The notes: generated by a model not told the origin, from the sequence alone. Numbered from the stretch's first letter, positions 12,521 through 25,304 are shown. The stretch: 64,000 bases of DNA from Membranipora membranacea (GCA_914767715.1 OU612074.1:5037501-5101500), one strand, 5' to 3'. Numbers and translations are program-made.

Positions 12521-15324
12521 AGCATGTCACTGATATAACCTCCCTTGTTGAGCAGATCAAATACCAATCTCTTTCATTGCATTCACATGTACTCTACATA
12601 AAAGCTAGATTTTATATTCAATATTTATGATGTAATGTACAGAGAACATTTCAAATTTTGTATATCTATAGGCAATGAGCTCACTCTTGGCCTTCAACAA
12701 TTATTGGTTATGATTATCAAATTAAAATTGTTATCTGTTGATGTCTTAATTTCCAATTATATATTTTTAGCCTCAGCAGAAACAATTCCCTAACTATTTG
12801 TAGCCTTACACTTGCGACAGCTATTTCAGGTGATTATCAGATTGATTCATGGTGATATAATAAAGACTTTCAATCCAACCCTCTAGCCTGAACTTTTTCG
12901 TCCATAATCAACACAAACTCTCAAGCATTCTTAATGTTTTTCTGGATTAAAAGCCTGTGAAATGAAAAGGACACCCATTAAACCAGCTTTGTATCAAAAT
13001 GACATCAGAGTTGTTGCAAAATATCTTAAAATAACCCTCCCATGCCGCCTTACTATTAATCCCTGATTCCATGATCGTTTATTCCCATAAATTTAACCAA
13101 AACCAAACAGGTCACAAAACAACTATTGGGAGACTGCTATTCCTGTATATTTATATTTGTTTCCATAAAGGTAAGGTAAGGGAATGTATAGGGTCAACAA
13201 GAAACAGAAGCAAAAGGTCCCCATTCAATTGGGCTGTCAAATAAGACCAAGTGTACATTGAAACAACAAATTATTTTGGGATTAAAATATCGAAAACAAC
13301 AAAGCAGTTAAGAATCCTCAATGTATGTGAGCACCTAAAAAGAGTATTTTCTGTATTTTCAGGACTTTAGGGGAGGAAATAAGCAGATTTCTTTTGTCCA
13401 ATCCCTATTTTCATCATGAGATGAAAATTACCATTAAAAGTCAATATTCCCTAATCTGTTTATCTGTAAACAAATTCAACTACTGGAGTGATAATGCACC
13501 AAAATGTTTTTTTTAGGATTAGCCTTCCAAATCTGCCATTCCTAATATTTGTGGCTTTCTATTATATCAAAATCCCAGCTCTTACGCATACTGAGTATCT
13601 GTGACAGACCTTTTAAAAAAAAAACCTAAAGGTACAGTTTTTTTGACAAGGAGGGGAAGAGGCAAGATGGAGAAATGTATCAAAATATTTGCATCCATTA
13701 ATGTCACTTTATGAAAAACGGAGAGTTGGTCACGGCAGGCAAGGGAATAGATAGGGTCCACAAGACACAAGATACAGCAGCTAAATGATCCCCTCTAAAT
13801 CGGGCGGTCATATAAGCCCTAGGGTACATTGAATTAAAAGGTAATTATTCTTATCGGTTATGAGATAAAAACCTGGAAATTAAAAGCATTTCAAAATTAT
13901 TAAATGTATGCGAGCGCCCAAAGCAAGTCTTTTTCTACGTTCAGGACCTTAGGTGAGGAACTGTATAGATATTCTTTTGTCTGATTCTTGTTTCCTCACC
14001 ATTGATACGGCTATAATTTATTTTCAACAGGATCTGTACAAAGAAAATCTACGGAATTAATCTTCTCCAGTTCTAACACTAAAAACTGACAGACTATAAT
14101 GTTTAATGGATATGGTGAAATGAGTGTTAATGGTAATGATAATACCAATTGACGCATTAAACACATTACAACCTGCATTGGACAATTTAATGTTCAATCA
14201 ATCATAGATTATTAGAAAGAGGATAACCGAGATCATTTTAAAATCCTTGGCGCTGGCCTCTTGCATGTCTTTTTCGCCAACAATTTGATGACTAACAGCT
14301 AGTATATGGCCACTGGTATGGCTTCATTTGGATTAACAGAGAAAAACATAAAAAAATCAGGCCATCCAAAGTTTCAGAATATTTATTTTCACAGACTGCT
14401 TGAAAAAAAAACTTGAGAGTGCAAATATCACAGGCAGGCAAATAATGACAATTTCGCACAAAAAAGTACATTTACAATTACAATTTACATTATTTACAAG
14501 TTTATCATGAATTCAGAGATGGATTGCAATGTCCTGAGAAAAATAGGATTAAAATTTTCAGATGTGACAGGCTGAGATTTAACATCTGCTTTATCAAATC
14601 TCTTGGGACAATCAATAGCCTGCTTGACCTCTACGAAACTACTAACCAGGACAATTATGATTTATCTATAACATATCGAAGCCCCTCCCCCCCCCGCATC
14701 GGCAGAATCAGAAGCTAACCTTTTTGCAGCACTCAAAGTAATTGAAGCAGACATGACTGTTCTATTACCATTGAGGAGGTCACATTGCGCTCGATATACT
14801 CAAAGGGGTAACATTCTAGATGTACCAGACACCTGATGTTTATCTTCATTGATTCTTTGAATGCGGTCAAAACAGAATTATTTCAATCAACATGATTTCA
14901 AATTCTCAGATATATCAAAGTGACAGTCCTACTAGACCATGCTGGTAGCGGGACCATAGTGGATCATAGTGATTTATTGCCTCGACCTGGCTACTATGAT
15001 CCATAATAATCCTTGCCAAAATATTTACAAAACAACTTAAATGCTATTTCCAACAACTTTAATTTTTCATTATTTTTATTTTGTCCTATGAACTCACAAT
15101 ATTCGATTTACTGGGGTAAAACTTCCTTTTCACTATTAGGATTAACTCTTTAAGGGAATAATTTTATTGTATGTGTTGTTGACAAACAGGATTAAATGCT
15201 ATTGGGTTTGTCAGCTATTGATATTTGAATTGTAATACTTTGAACTTACCCTGCAAAACCCTGGTGACGCATTTAAACAAGCTACTACCGGAGTGGTTGA
15301 CTTAGATGTTCATAGGATCCCTTA
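12521..15324. other. Gene-free repeat-rich interval between divergent G2 and G3
   Basis: No gene found. Parts are inverted relatives of flank DNA elsewhere. 14100-14250 is the reverse complement of the 21730-21830 region, and 14480-14640 that of about 21300-21460. 13200-13260 and 13720-13830 belong to the family seen at 23560-23660, 41270-41400, 43080-43200 and 61600-61720. A perfect 10-bp hairpin (GGATCATAGT with ACTATGATCC, 22-nt loop) lies at 14961-15002. Confidence 0.5.
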
Positions 15325-16379
15325 TCCTAATAGTTGTTTTGTGACCTGCTTGGTTCATCAGTGCTACACCGTTGGAAGTAACTAACCATGGAAAAGGGGA
15401 TTAATATCCAGGCGGCAAGGGAAGGTTATTTTGAGAGATTTTGCAATAAGTCTGATGTCATATCGGGTTCAAGCTGGATTGATAAGCGTCCTTCTCATAG
15501 GCTTTTAATCTGGGGATTAAAATCAATATAGCTTGGGAGTTTGTGTTGATCATGAACACAGTTTTATTTGATCAAAATTCCCTAGCATTCATTGAAAAGA
15601 ACAGAAAAAAAGTTAACTCATGATGGAAACAGGCAGCATTCGAATGCTTAAAGATTTTGCTGCAAGATTGATGAAAAAATGAATTCATGGTTTAATGAGT
15701 GTCTTTATCATTTCATGGGCTTTAAATGCAGGAGAGGGAGAATATCAATAATGATAGAGAGTTTAGGTTGATCATGAACAGAAGTTTCAGACTAAAGGGA
15801 TTGATTGCAAAGTTTTATTTGCCCAGTGTGTGTAGTTAGCGAATTGGCTGGGCCCCAAAAAAAATATATAACTGGAAGTGAAGACACCCATAGATAATAT
15901 TGTAAATAAACATAAACTTATTGTTGTCAGACTACAAATATGTAAAGTTTGAACTGCTCTCTGCATATTTGTCATTTTTCGAGTTCATGATGGTTGCATC
16001 GCTCCGGTAAATAAGTGGTCTTCAATTTGTAAGCCATTTATAACCACAGTATCTGATATGTAGCTGATTAAAAGTCTCTTATATATGCCATCATGCACAT
16101 TTGCAGCTCTTGGGCATAAGCTGCAAATTGAGACTTGGAATTTTGAAGACACTTTATTTGTCACATGAGTGGTGCCTGTCTGTTCGTTTGTCTGTTGTCA
16201 ATATTAGCTCATAGTGATTATCAGTTCATACAGGTGTATCTGATTATCCTCAACTCATTGTGATTGCACATGTAAGCTTACATCTTACAGAATATCTGTC
16301 TCTGACACACCAACCCTGTGAACATGCTAAAAAGCACTATTTATAAGCACCTTGTGTATAAAATTTTCTTATGCAGCCA

Positions 16380-16767
16380 CGAATAAATATGATGTATATA
16401 CCGGTCAGTGGTGGATCTTATTGGTCAGAACAAAACGTTTTTCTCCTAACACATTATATTGAAGAAGGATCACAAAACGAAATGAATCATCAGAATATAG
16501 GATGAGTTTATCATTGATAAAGAAGATACAGATGCCTCCAAGACAGCATGTCCTGTTCATTATGTTTTTCCAATTTGGTCACTTGTCTGAGATCGCTAAT
16601 AACCAAACTGAGTATTATGGTTCCAATTGTAACCATCACTCTACGTCAATGCGCCGGTGCAAGAGTTTTAGTTTACCGCTTATGGTGAAGTTAATCTTTA
16701 ATCTCAATCATGTTGGGATTATGGTAATTTGATGAGCTTGACTAGGTTTACAAATTTACTATAAAAG
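16380..16767 (+). promoter_or_regulatory. G3 upstream module and TATA box
   Basis: The TATA box TATAAAAG lies at 16760-16767. A 15-base palindrome, TTTATCATTGATAAA, at 16507-16521 holds two inverted GATA sites. A CRE-like ACGTCAAT follows near 16643-16650, then tandem TTAATCTTTAATCT at 16691-16704 and GGGATTA at 16715-16721. The same blocks in the same order precede G5, G6 and G7. Binding by GATA, K50-homeodomain (Otx-type) and CREB/ATF factors follows from known consensus sites and has not been shown here. Confidence 0.65.
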
Positions 16768-16969
16768 CACAAGCACAATTAAACTCCAGCACACAGCTTC
16801 ATACTTAGCTATAGACAGAACATAGAGAGAATATTCACAAGGTAAGCTAAGATTTATCAAGCAAAATCGCTCAATTTAGCTCCACTTATTCGATCGACTG
16901 ATGAGTTTTATTATTCTGAATACATTACTTACCAAATATTCTTGTACTTTTTGATTTTTTGCAGTAACC

Positions 16970-17836
16970 ATGAAGAAGTTCACAATCACTCTACTTTTCG
17001 CAGTTGTTATTGGTGAGTACTAAAAGGGAATTTCATATAAATACTTCACCTCATTTGAACTTTGCTAGACTATTCATTTTCATGCATATCTAGATAAAAC
17101 AGCATGTGAACTCTGAAGTTAATATTGCAACTGAATGACAAATTTATAAAAAAGAAGTGGCTCACAACAGTGATTGGTGATACACCTGAACCTTTCTGAA
17201 GAACCTTCCTGTATGTATTTGACAGAAATAAATGCTGGTTTAAGATATGATGATTAGACATTGAACTTCCATTAAGTATGCGTGTAACCATAATAACTTA
17301 GTCAGTGTTTAAAGTAAATAAAACTAAAGTGTTCGTATCTTTCAGGTGTCTGCATCGCACAAAGTGAAGTTGAAAATACAGATGCTGAAGGGGATGTTGC
17401 TGGAGATGGTGGAGAGAAGCGAAGGATGCGTTGCCCCTGTGGACAAGGGTTTACCGGCAGACAAATGAGGGATGGGGAAATGAGAGAAGGACAAGAACCA
17501 AGAGGTGGTGAAGAGGGACGAGGAACAAGAGGAGAAGGAGAGGGACCAGGACCAAGACGAGGTGGAGAGATACCACAAGGTGAAGGGCAGGGAGATGGAC
17601 CAAGAAGAGGTGGTCATGGAGAGAGACCACAAGGTGATGGAGAGAGACCGGAAGGGGAAGGACAGGGAGATGGACCAAGAAAAGGTGGTAAGGGACCAGG
17701 ACCGAGACGAGGTGGAGAGAGACAAGGAGAGAGAGGTGATGGTGAGAAACAAGGACCACGAGGTGAGGGAGAGGGTCGCCCAAGATGCCATTGTCGACCA
17801 GCAGGCGGAAGAGGCAAGAAAGAAGAATCAGCTTAA
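16970..17836 (+). CDS. G3: secreted Gly/Arg-rich repeat protein
   Basis: Coding exons 16970-17012 and 17346-17836 give 177 residues. The non-coding first exon ends at 16841; the introns are 16842-16964, 17013-17345 and 17841-18113, all GT-AG. The signal peptide is 1-19 (VCIA before the cut). Residues 20-38 are acidic, then Lys39-Arg40-Arg41 gives a possible proprotein cleavage site. Cys44/Cys46 and Cys162/Cys164 form two Cys-x-Cys pairs. The region between is a disordered, nearly charge-balanced Gly/Arg/Glu/Pro/Gln repeat (I count about 28 basic and 25 acidic residues after the dibasic site) with GERPQGDGE and GPRRGG units. The tail is GKKEESA. Gene G5 is its near twin in unit 2. The short Gly steps do not keep the Gly-x-y register of collagen. 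The family role is unknown; an extracellular host-defence role is a hypothesis. Confidence 0.88.
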
Positions 17837-18400
17837 ATAGGTAAGCTTTTAACAAGGGTATATTTCAACACCAAAACAATACCAAGCAGGAGAAGAAATT
17901 AAGGCAGCACATAAAAATCTCTACAATTACCTATTGCATTACGCAATATTGACATCTACTGAGAGCTGAGCTGATCTTAGAACAAATAGATCAGTTCAGA
18001 ATCTATAGAATGAGATAGAAGCTCTTTTTTTGTATGAGCTGCTTTTTTTTATCTAATGTCAATTACAATAAAACTGTTATTCCTTTCTCATTCTGAACAT
18101 TCTTTTTCCCTAGGTTCAGTAACTAATGCAGACACAGGCCCAGGCACAGACACAGAGACAAACACAGACAGAGACACCGACAAAGACCACCACAACCACA
18201 ACCATAAAAAAAACAATTATTAGCTTCGTTTTCTCACAATGTATTTCGATAGTTTTTGTGCAATACTTATTTCCATTAGTTCAGTTCAAGAGCTGTATGG
18301 CATCCAGATGCCAATCTTCGTCAAATAATTTGACTTATATACTGATTAAATTTGATGTGACATTTTTGTTCTTTGTTAGAATCTTTTGAAAGGCTTATGA

Positions 18401-18406
18401 AATAAA
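18401..18406 (+). terminator. G3 polyadenylation signal
   Basis: AATAAA near the end of the 3' UTR exon that starts at 18114 after TTTTTCCCTAG. The exon opens with a CACAGA-rich stretch; its open frame at 18126-18389 lies after the stop codon and is not translated. Confidence 0.7.
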
Positions 18407-18445
18407 CCTATCTCAATTCAATTTATTGGCATGTGTAACGTCACC

Positions 18446-21400
18446 TCATTGCTGGCTTACTTGAAACAGTCAACACCTCGAAAATGTCTTCTGTCCTTAG
18501 TTTTGACATAGATTATACTTGCAACCTGAAGAGAAAAAAAACAAATTACCATAAAATAGTATGTGGAAGCTTCAGTGATGATTAAAATGCATTGTGACGT
18601 TTTAAAATATATCAATGCTGGGAATAAATTATCATGGAGTTGCAGATTGATAGTAGAGTTGGGAGCGGATGCTATTTTGAGAATTTTAGCAATATGTCTG
18701 ATGTCATTATGAAATAAAGCTGGTTTGATGAGCATCAATTTCATAAGATTTAGTCTTAGGATTAAGATCAAAATAGCTTGGGAGTTTGCGCTGAACATGA
18801 GCACAGAATGGCTTGAGTGCCAGTCTGATCATTAAATGGCTGTTGCTAATGTGATGAACCTGAGAGTTTGTGTACAGTGTGTGTCGATGAAATAATGTTT
18901 TCCCTAAATTATGCTTAACAAAATGACCAAAAACATAATATCCAAACCCCCCCCCTCCCATAAAGTGGACTGCTCTGGGTGTTTTTATGAGTGCAAGTTA
19001 GGAAAATGATGTTCACTACAAAATCACTATGATCAAACAAAGCAAATTTGTACTTTGTGACTAAAAATATAGATAACACATATAATATATCACTGAAAAC
19101 TGTTGTGTATTATCTTAAAGTACCATTATACCTTCTTTACATTGAGAGAAAACATAATTGGTGGAAAAGGCATACGCCTTCGGCCCTGAAATTTCTCAGC
19201 GTCAATCAGAGTCTGTTGATTTAAAGATCAGGTCAAATTCTGGTTTATTTCTTATTCTTCGGAAACAAGCTAATATCTTAATTAATAAATTATTATCTTA
19301 TTGACAAAACATTCTAGGCAAAGATATTACAATTAAATTGTTGTGAATTGTTATCAAGGACCAAAGATATATTAATGCAGGACCTGAAGGCACCTGATGG
19401 TACATAGTACATGGAAGCTTGCAGTGATAGTCATAATATATCGGGACATTTTTTGAATACATCAATGTTACACTGTTGGGAATAACTGATCATTGAACCG
19501 CAGATTAAAAGTAAATTCGCATGGGAAAGTTTTTGAGAGGTTTTTCCTGCAAGCATGATGTTATATTGATTTAAGCTGGATTAAAGAACGTCCTTCTCCT
19601 AGATTTCAAATCCAGGGATTAAGTCCAAGATTGTTTGAAAGTTTGCGGCCTGCACATGAACACATCTTTATTTGATCAGAATGAATTTCAACAATCGTAA
19701 TTATCATCGAGTGGGCTAATCGTCTTGAGGTAAACTATATTTCTACTGCTGGCTGTACAGTTTGCCAGCCTTCCAGTTCAAAATTATCAAATTGGTTAAA
19801 AAATTCAGTAGCACTTATTGTCAATCGGGATGATGGTCGTTATATAGAAGGCTCAAAAACCATCGATGCAACCTTTGACCATGCACACTAAGACTTGTTC
19901 CCACAATCTCTCACGGAGTATCGAATGCGATCCTTGCTGTAGGCAACCGATGCCTGAAGCTGTGATCGCCTTTCTAAAGCTCTTGGTGTTTCCTGTGGGG
20001 AAAAGTATCCAAAAATTTTTTCTCATTTTAATATCCGCCACAAACTCACCATGATTCCTAGCTGAGTCTCCAAGAATAATACCTTTCTATTCAATGAACC
20101 GATAGCATGGTCCTAAGTTTTTGTTATTAAAGCTGTATTTTTCATCTTTTTGAAACTGAATCATATAATAGTAAAATAATGTTAAAAATAGGGTAGTTTT
20201 TAGCAACTGATGTGAGCTCGGATAATATAATACAACCATTAAGACAGACCACTGAATTCACAACCGCATTGTACAACCAAGGGCTTTCATTTATTCTGTT
20301 TGAGAAACTTGAAAGTTAGCCGTTTTTGTTCCCAACTTTAGCAGAAGATATTGATTGAAGTAAACTGCATGGATACATTTTCTTTCAAATTATTACTTCA
20401 GCCTATTTCACTGAACCCATTCAATCGATCCTGTTAGATAAAACTCCTCTTATTCACCTCAAACTTTGGCAATCATAGTTAAAACAAATTATAAAGCCAC
20501 TTGAATCATGCCCTTTAAAATTGAGCATATAAAAAAGACGCTCATAATACTAGCTTCTAATGATTATCCCAGCAAAATTACTGGAAAACCTAGATCCGAG
20601 CTTTAAAAATAGCATGATCTATACTCATATAATATTATTCTGTCATAAAATATATGTTTATTTCAGCTACTGCAGCACTAATTTGTTTTGAAATGCGCCA
20701 TAAGGGATCATCATAATCACCTCAAGCTTCCAGGTATTATAAAACAGACATCTAGATATTCCTAAAATACTTCAGACTTTCTGAAGAATCTGCGCTGGAG
20801 CACACAAATTAACCATCATCTGTCTTTTTAGTATTGACATGGGAATCCATGAACATCAACCGCTCCGTTAGTGGTTTGTTTAAACGCGTAACCGGGGTTT
20901 TGCGATGTCTCTTCCAAGTATGGCAATTCAAACATCAATAGTTGACAATTCAAATAGCAATATTTATATTGCTCATTGATAACACATGAAATAAAAATAT
21001 TCCCCTCATAAATAATCTGTGAGAATTTGAAATCATCTTGATTCAAATGGTTATGTTTTGATTCGTTCCCAGGAATCAGATAAAGATCAAGAACAGGGGT
21101 CCGATTAATTTATATTTCGATACCCCTACGTGTTTATCGAGGGCAGTGTGACTTTTTTTCTCTTTTGTAGTGAAACCGTCATGTCTGTTTCAATTATTTG
21201 GAATGCTGCGAAAGAATGGCTCTAGGTTAGGTAACAAATTCTGTCGATGCGGGCTGTGATATGTTATAGATAGAATTCAATTGTACCGGTAAGGAGAAGG
21301 GTAGTGGTCAAGCAAGCTATTGATGATGTCCAAGAAGTTGATAAAGTAGTTGTTAAATCTTGGTCTGTCAAATCTGAAAGTTTTGATCCCGTTTTTTTTT

Positions 21401-21950
21401 CTTGAAGTTGCAATTCATTCCTGAATTAATAATTAAACTTGTAAATGAATGTACTTTGTGGTGTAAAATGGACATAATTTTCCTGCTCGTGATATTTGTG
21501 ATATATAACTTCTCCGAGCGTACTCTCTGAAATTTGTTATTTTCAATTCTTTTCAATTCAGTTCTTTAAAAAAAGACGCTCTACAAAAAGATAATATATC
21601 TTTGCATTTGTTTCTAACTATAGGCCTAAACTATCAAATTTCTCTCGGTTAGTTCAAGTAAAGCCATCAGTGACCAGAAAACGGGACACGGTCAACATAA
21701 GCCATCATTTAGTGTTGAAAAAATCTTGCAGGTAACCCGCACCAAGGATTTTAAATTAATCTAGGATATCCTCTCACTAATAATCTATGATAGATTGAAC
21801 ATTAAATTGTCCAATGCAGAATTTAATTTGTATAAATATGTCAATTGGTTTTATCATTAACATTTACACTTATTTCACCATACCCATTGAACGTGTAAGC
21901 TATCAGTATTCAGTTTTATAACTTGTGAAGTTTGATTGTGGAAATTTTCG
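18446..21950. repeat. G3 3' flank: stacked dispersed repeats
   Basis: No gene. 18446-18900 and 19370-19690 are two relatives of one repeat, with ACTGTTGGGAATAACTGATC-like and GGGATTAAGATC-like blocks, also seen at 30200-30510, 41430-41660 and 61790-62000. 18947-18955 is a C tract. 20560-21560 is a further copy of the flank repeat described at 8.4-9.6 kb. All of it is repeated at 37.2-40.67 kb. Small open frames (for example 18457-18804 and 20828-21046, minus) recur in both units only because the DNA is duplicated. Confidence 0.6.
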
Positions 21951-21960
21951 TTGTTCAGAT

Positions 21961-22015
21961 CCTGTTACTGCAACTTGAGGGACCCACATCAACCTCTTGT
22001 TAACCCATACCCTCT
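21961..22015 (-). pseudogene. Decayed exon 3 fragment, copy A
   Basis: Read on the minus strand this aligns weakly with the 3' end of family exon 3, around the GAGGGTCGCCCAAGATGCC part that encodes the second Cys pair. It is the weakest of five such pieces; the homologous piece at 33520-33580 is clearer. Short and degenerate, so it is only a possible relic. Confidence 0.3.
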
Positions 22016-22084
22016 GCATCAATTTTCAAAGCTTATGTTTGGTTTTAAAAAAATTGATTGTTACAAGTACTCGGTACGCAATGT

Positions 22085-22535
22085 ACACCGGTATATAAAC
22101 TTGATGTTTACACTGAACAGTGGTGTATCTTCTTTCTTGGTCAGATTTTTTTTGTCATGATATTTAAAAACGGGATCAGTTGTGTATATTCTTCCTCGGT
22201 CAGATTTTGTTTGTTTTGATGTTTCAAAACAGGATGAGTGGTGTGTTTTCTTTCTTGGTCAGATTTATTTTTATCATCATTTTTCACACCAGAATCAGAA
22301 ATTGATTCTTCAGGTTAAAGGGTGAGTTTTTCTTTGATAAAGAAGATATAGATGACTCTCAAACTGCATGTCCTGTTTATTATGTTGTCTCAATTGGTCA
22401 CTTGTCTAAGCTAGCTAATAACCAAACTGAGTATTTTGGTTCTGATAATCACCATCAAACAACGTCAATGCTCCAGTGCAAAAAGTTTTATTCTACCACT
22501 AATGGTGAAACTAATCTTTAATCTCCATCTGACAA
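22085..22535 (+). promoter_or_regulatory. Orphan family upstream module without a gene
   Basis: This has the family upstream blocks in normal plus-strand order: the GTGTATCTTCTTTCTTGGTC block, TTTGATAAAGAAGATATAGATG, CTAATAACCAAACTGAGTATTTTGG, AACGTCAATG, CCACTAATGGTGAAACTAATC and TTTAATCTCCATCTG. It then stops exactly where GGGATTATGG, the TATA box and the gene should follow. Unrelated sequence takes over at about 22536. It is best explained as what is left after deletion of a gene copy. Transcription from it is doubtful without the core promoter. Confidence 0.65.
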
Positions 22536-24599
22536 AAATAGTGACTACTTCAACATCCTTTGTTTGGCTGATCAAATACCAATTTATTTCACTGCATAAC
22601 AATCATGTGCTGCAGGGCTTACATTGTCAATGATAGACTCAATAATCAATTTTGACAGCAGAAGATTAGCTCTTGAGTGGTTGATGTCGGTGTCAGTAGC
22701 CAGGTATGTATAGACATCTCCGTAGTCCGTACACCACATTGACGGATAAGTTCCAACATCCTATATAGCAGACTTTGCAGCAGCTTCATATCAGATATGT
22801 TGGCAAAACAGGCTATTGAATAGAAGGTCACAGAAAAATTGGAGTGAATCAATCATCATCACTCGAAGAATGACAAAATGAACTGAATTGAGGTTATGAT
22901 CATCAAACTATTATCTATTGATGTCTCAATATCCAGTGAGATATTTGTTGTTGGCACAAACAATCCGCTTACTTCCTGATCATTGCATTTGTGACGGCCA
23001 TTCTAGGATATCCATTCACATTTATCAAATAAAATTTGGCAACCCATTTGTTTAATCTGAATCTTTTGCTCAAGCTCAACACAAACTCTCTAGCTACCTT
23101 AATCTTCTTCTGGACTAAAAGCCCATGAAATGAATAGGACGATAGTTGAACCAGGTTTAAATGATTATGTCATCAAACTTGCAGCATAAGCTCAAAGGCT
23201 TCCTCAATGAAAAAGGTTTTAATGAATGCTAGGGGATTTTGATTGAATCAAAATGTGTACATGATCAGCGCAAACACTGGAGCTATCTTTATCTTGATCC
23301 CTGTATTAAAAGCCTGTGAGAAGGACTGTCATTAAACCCACTTTAAATCATTATGACATCAGACTTGTTGCGAAATATGTCAAAATAACCTTCATTTGCC
23401 ACCTTAGTATTAATCCTCAATTCCATGATCAGTAATCCCCAACAGTGTAGCATTGATGAACCAAGCAAGCCGCAAACAACTATTAGGAGTCTGCCATTCC
23501 TGTATTAGTCTATTTGTGTCCATAAATGACTCTTTATTATTGAGGCCTCGACAAAGGAGAGTTGGTCACTGCAGGTAAACGAATGGATAGGGTCCACAAG
23601 ACACAAGACAGAGAGGCATAAAGGTCCCAATTAACTTTGGCGGTCCAATAAAGCCTAGTTTACATAGAAATAAAAATAAAGTTTTTGGTACAAAAAAAAG
23701 ATTTTTTTCTGCCCTTATAACACTCTCCTTGTCTTGGCAATCAGTCCAAAGACATGACAAATAAAAGTCAACTGAATAAGAAGTTGCCCTCCCTCAACAA
23801 GCTAAGGAAAACCTATTGGTAAGGAAAACTTAGAACTACTGTTCAAAGCCAATGGTAGGCTTTTACGGGGATGTAACAAAAATGAAAGTTGTTCTGTCGA
23901 GCAGGGCGCACCGTCTTAGGCAGGGAGGTTCATGGTGAAAGTCTTAAAAACGTTTATATATTTATGCCTACATATTCACTAGCTCGTACTTAAAGGTTAA
24001 AAGATCTTTATTTACGCTGGTGCAGGTCCACTCTCTCTCAAGTCGAACACTGCTCTGCTCTCAATTCATAAAATAAGGCAGACTAAGTGCCTGCACAATC
24101 TAGGTTAATTCAAAATCATTTCATAATAATGTCTGCTACATGTGAGCTCAGGTAACTCTAACTCCTGTCAGCATGATAGTATTGAAAGAAAAAAGTCTGC
24201 TCAAATTCTGTGCCAGCTACTCACCCAAAACTAGCTACTAACGAGGTATTTGATGCATATTGAAAAGATATACTGGAACTGGAACTGGAAGGAAGTATTA
24301 TCATTGATTTGATAGAGGAGACTGTCTAAAAAACTTTCATGTTCAGGATGAAAAGGAGTAAATATTCATCATTTTGATGATAATGTAGGCAATGAATGAG
24401 CTAGTTCATTGATGTTCATTCAATCAAGGGTGATTCAACTCCAATATAACCAAGGTATTCCAATGGATAATATGCTGGTTCTGACATGACTTGACTGGTC
24501 AGAGTAAAGTTACCATTTGATAGAGTGTCACCTCCCTGGTAACTTAATACTACATATTAGGAGTTATCTCCCCTTGTAGTTGAATTCACATTGAATGCA
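22536..24599. other. Gene-free rearranged interval
   Basis: 22620-23160 is the reverse complement of 41740-42320 in unit 2, while 23160-24600 is collinear with 42700-44450. The open frame at 22646-22852 (minus) has a counterpart at 42107-42313 (plus), which reflects the duplication. I see no gene in this interval. Confidence 0.5.
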
Positions 24600-25304
24600 T
24601 ATTGAATTACAAGTGCACACTTATGTCTGATGGATAAAGAAGATGAGTACAACCGGAATGGAGTAACACCAAACACACAAGAGAAATGGAACATGATAGT
24701 AGAGGCAAACAACAAGGCGGCAGTAGAAGTCCTAGGTCACAGAAAACACAAACAGTATAACAGCCCTGATATCATCCAACTATCAGAGGAGCAGAAACAA
24801 CTACACCATAAAATGAACTCAACCACAAACAAAGAGAAGAGATCAGAAAAGACAGAGTTGGCACCATCAGGGTACTGAGAAAGGCAGTTGTAAGGGAGAG
24901 AGAAGCAGAGTTTGAGAGGGAGATCAGCATCATCGAACAATCAAAAAATGACTCAAACAGAATGTACAAGGCTGTGAGAATTCTGGAAAGGATGAAGAAA
25001 AAGCAACCACTGCTGATACAAACTGAAGATGGACTAACAACAGAAACAGAAGTGCAGATAAAACTGATTGGAGAATACTTCAGCAGCCTTTTCTGTGATG
25101 AGAACGAACCTGCCATAGAAGAGATATCACCTAGAGAGATGGAAAGACCTTTCACTGAGACAGAGATCAAGAATGCGATGAAGAAGCTGAAGAATGGCAA
25201 AAGCCCCGGCAAAGACCAACTTAAAGCCGACCAACTAAAACATGGACCAACAACCGCCTTCAGTATTATTGCAGACATTCTAAATGAAGCAGCAAGAACA
25301 GGCT
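24600..25304 (+). mobile_element. LINE (non-LTR retrotransposon) fragment, copy 1
   Basis: The translated frames read as the linker between endonuclease and reverse transcriptase, with MERMKKKQ-like coil, then the N-terminal RT block F-T-E-T-E-I-K-N-A-M-K-K-L-K-N-G-K-S-P-G-K-D followed by LKADQLKHG. That NGKSPG-x-D block is typical of RTE/CR1/Jockey-class polymerases. The frame is broken by a stop and shift near 24845-24880, and the element stops within the RT fingers at a junction with the flank repeat. It is non-functional. The same piece occurs at 44.46-45.15 kb. Confidence 0.8.

Noticed and set aside
17346-17836. Collagen
   Set aside because: Glycine is frequent, but Gly-x-y register is not kept over the length needed for a triple helix.
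17342-17855. Long antisense open frames of Ser/Trp/Leu- or Pro/Leu/His-rich type opposite exon 3 (also at the other family genes)
   Set aside because: They arise from the near absence of T in the coding strand, have no splice, promoter or start context, and mirror the repeats of the true frame.
18126-18389. Gln/Thr-rich open frame after G3 (and its twin after G5)
   Set aside because: It lies in the 3' UTR exon downstream of the stop codon and comes from a CACAGA-type repeat.
22646-22852. Conserved 68-residue gene shared with 42107-42313
   Set aside because: The match follows from duplication plus inversion of the DNA; there is no start context, domain or sign of selection.
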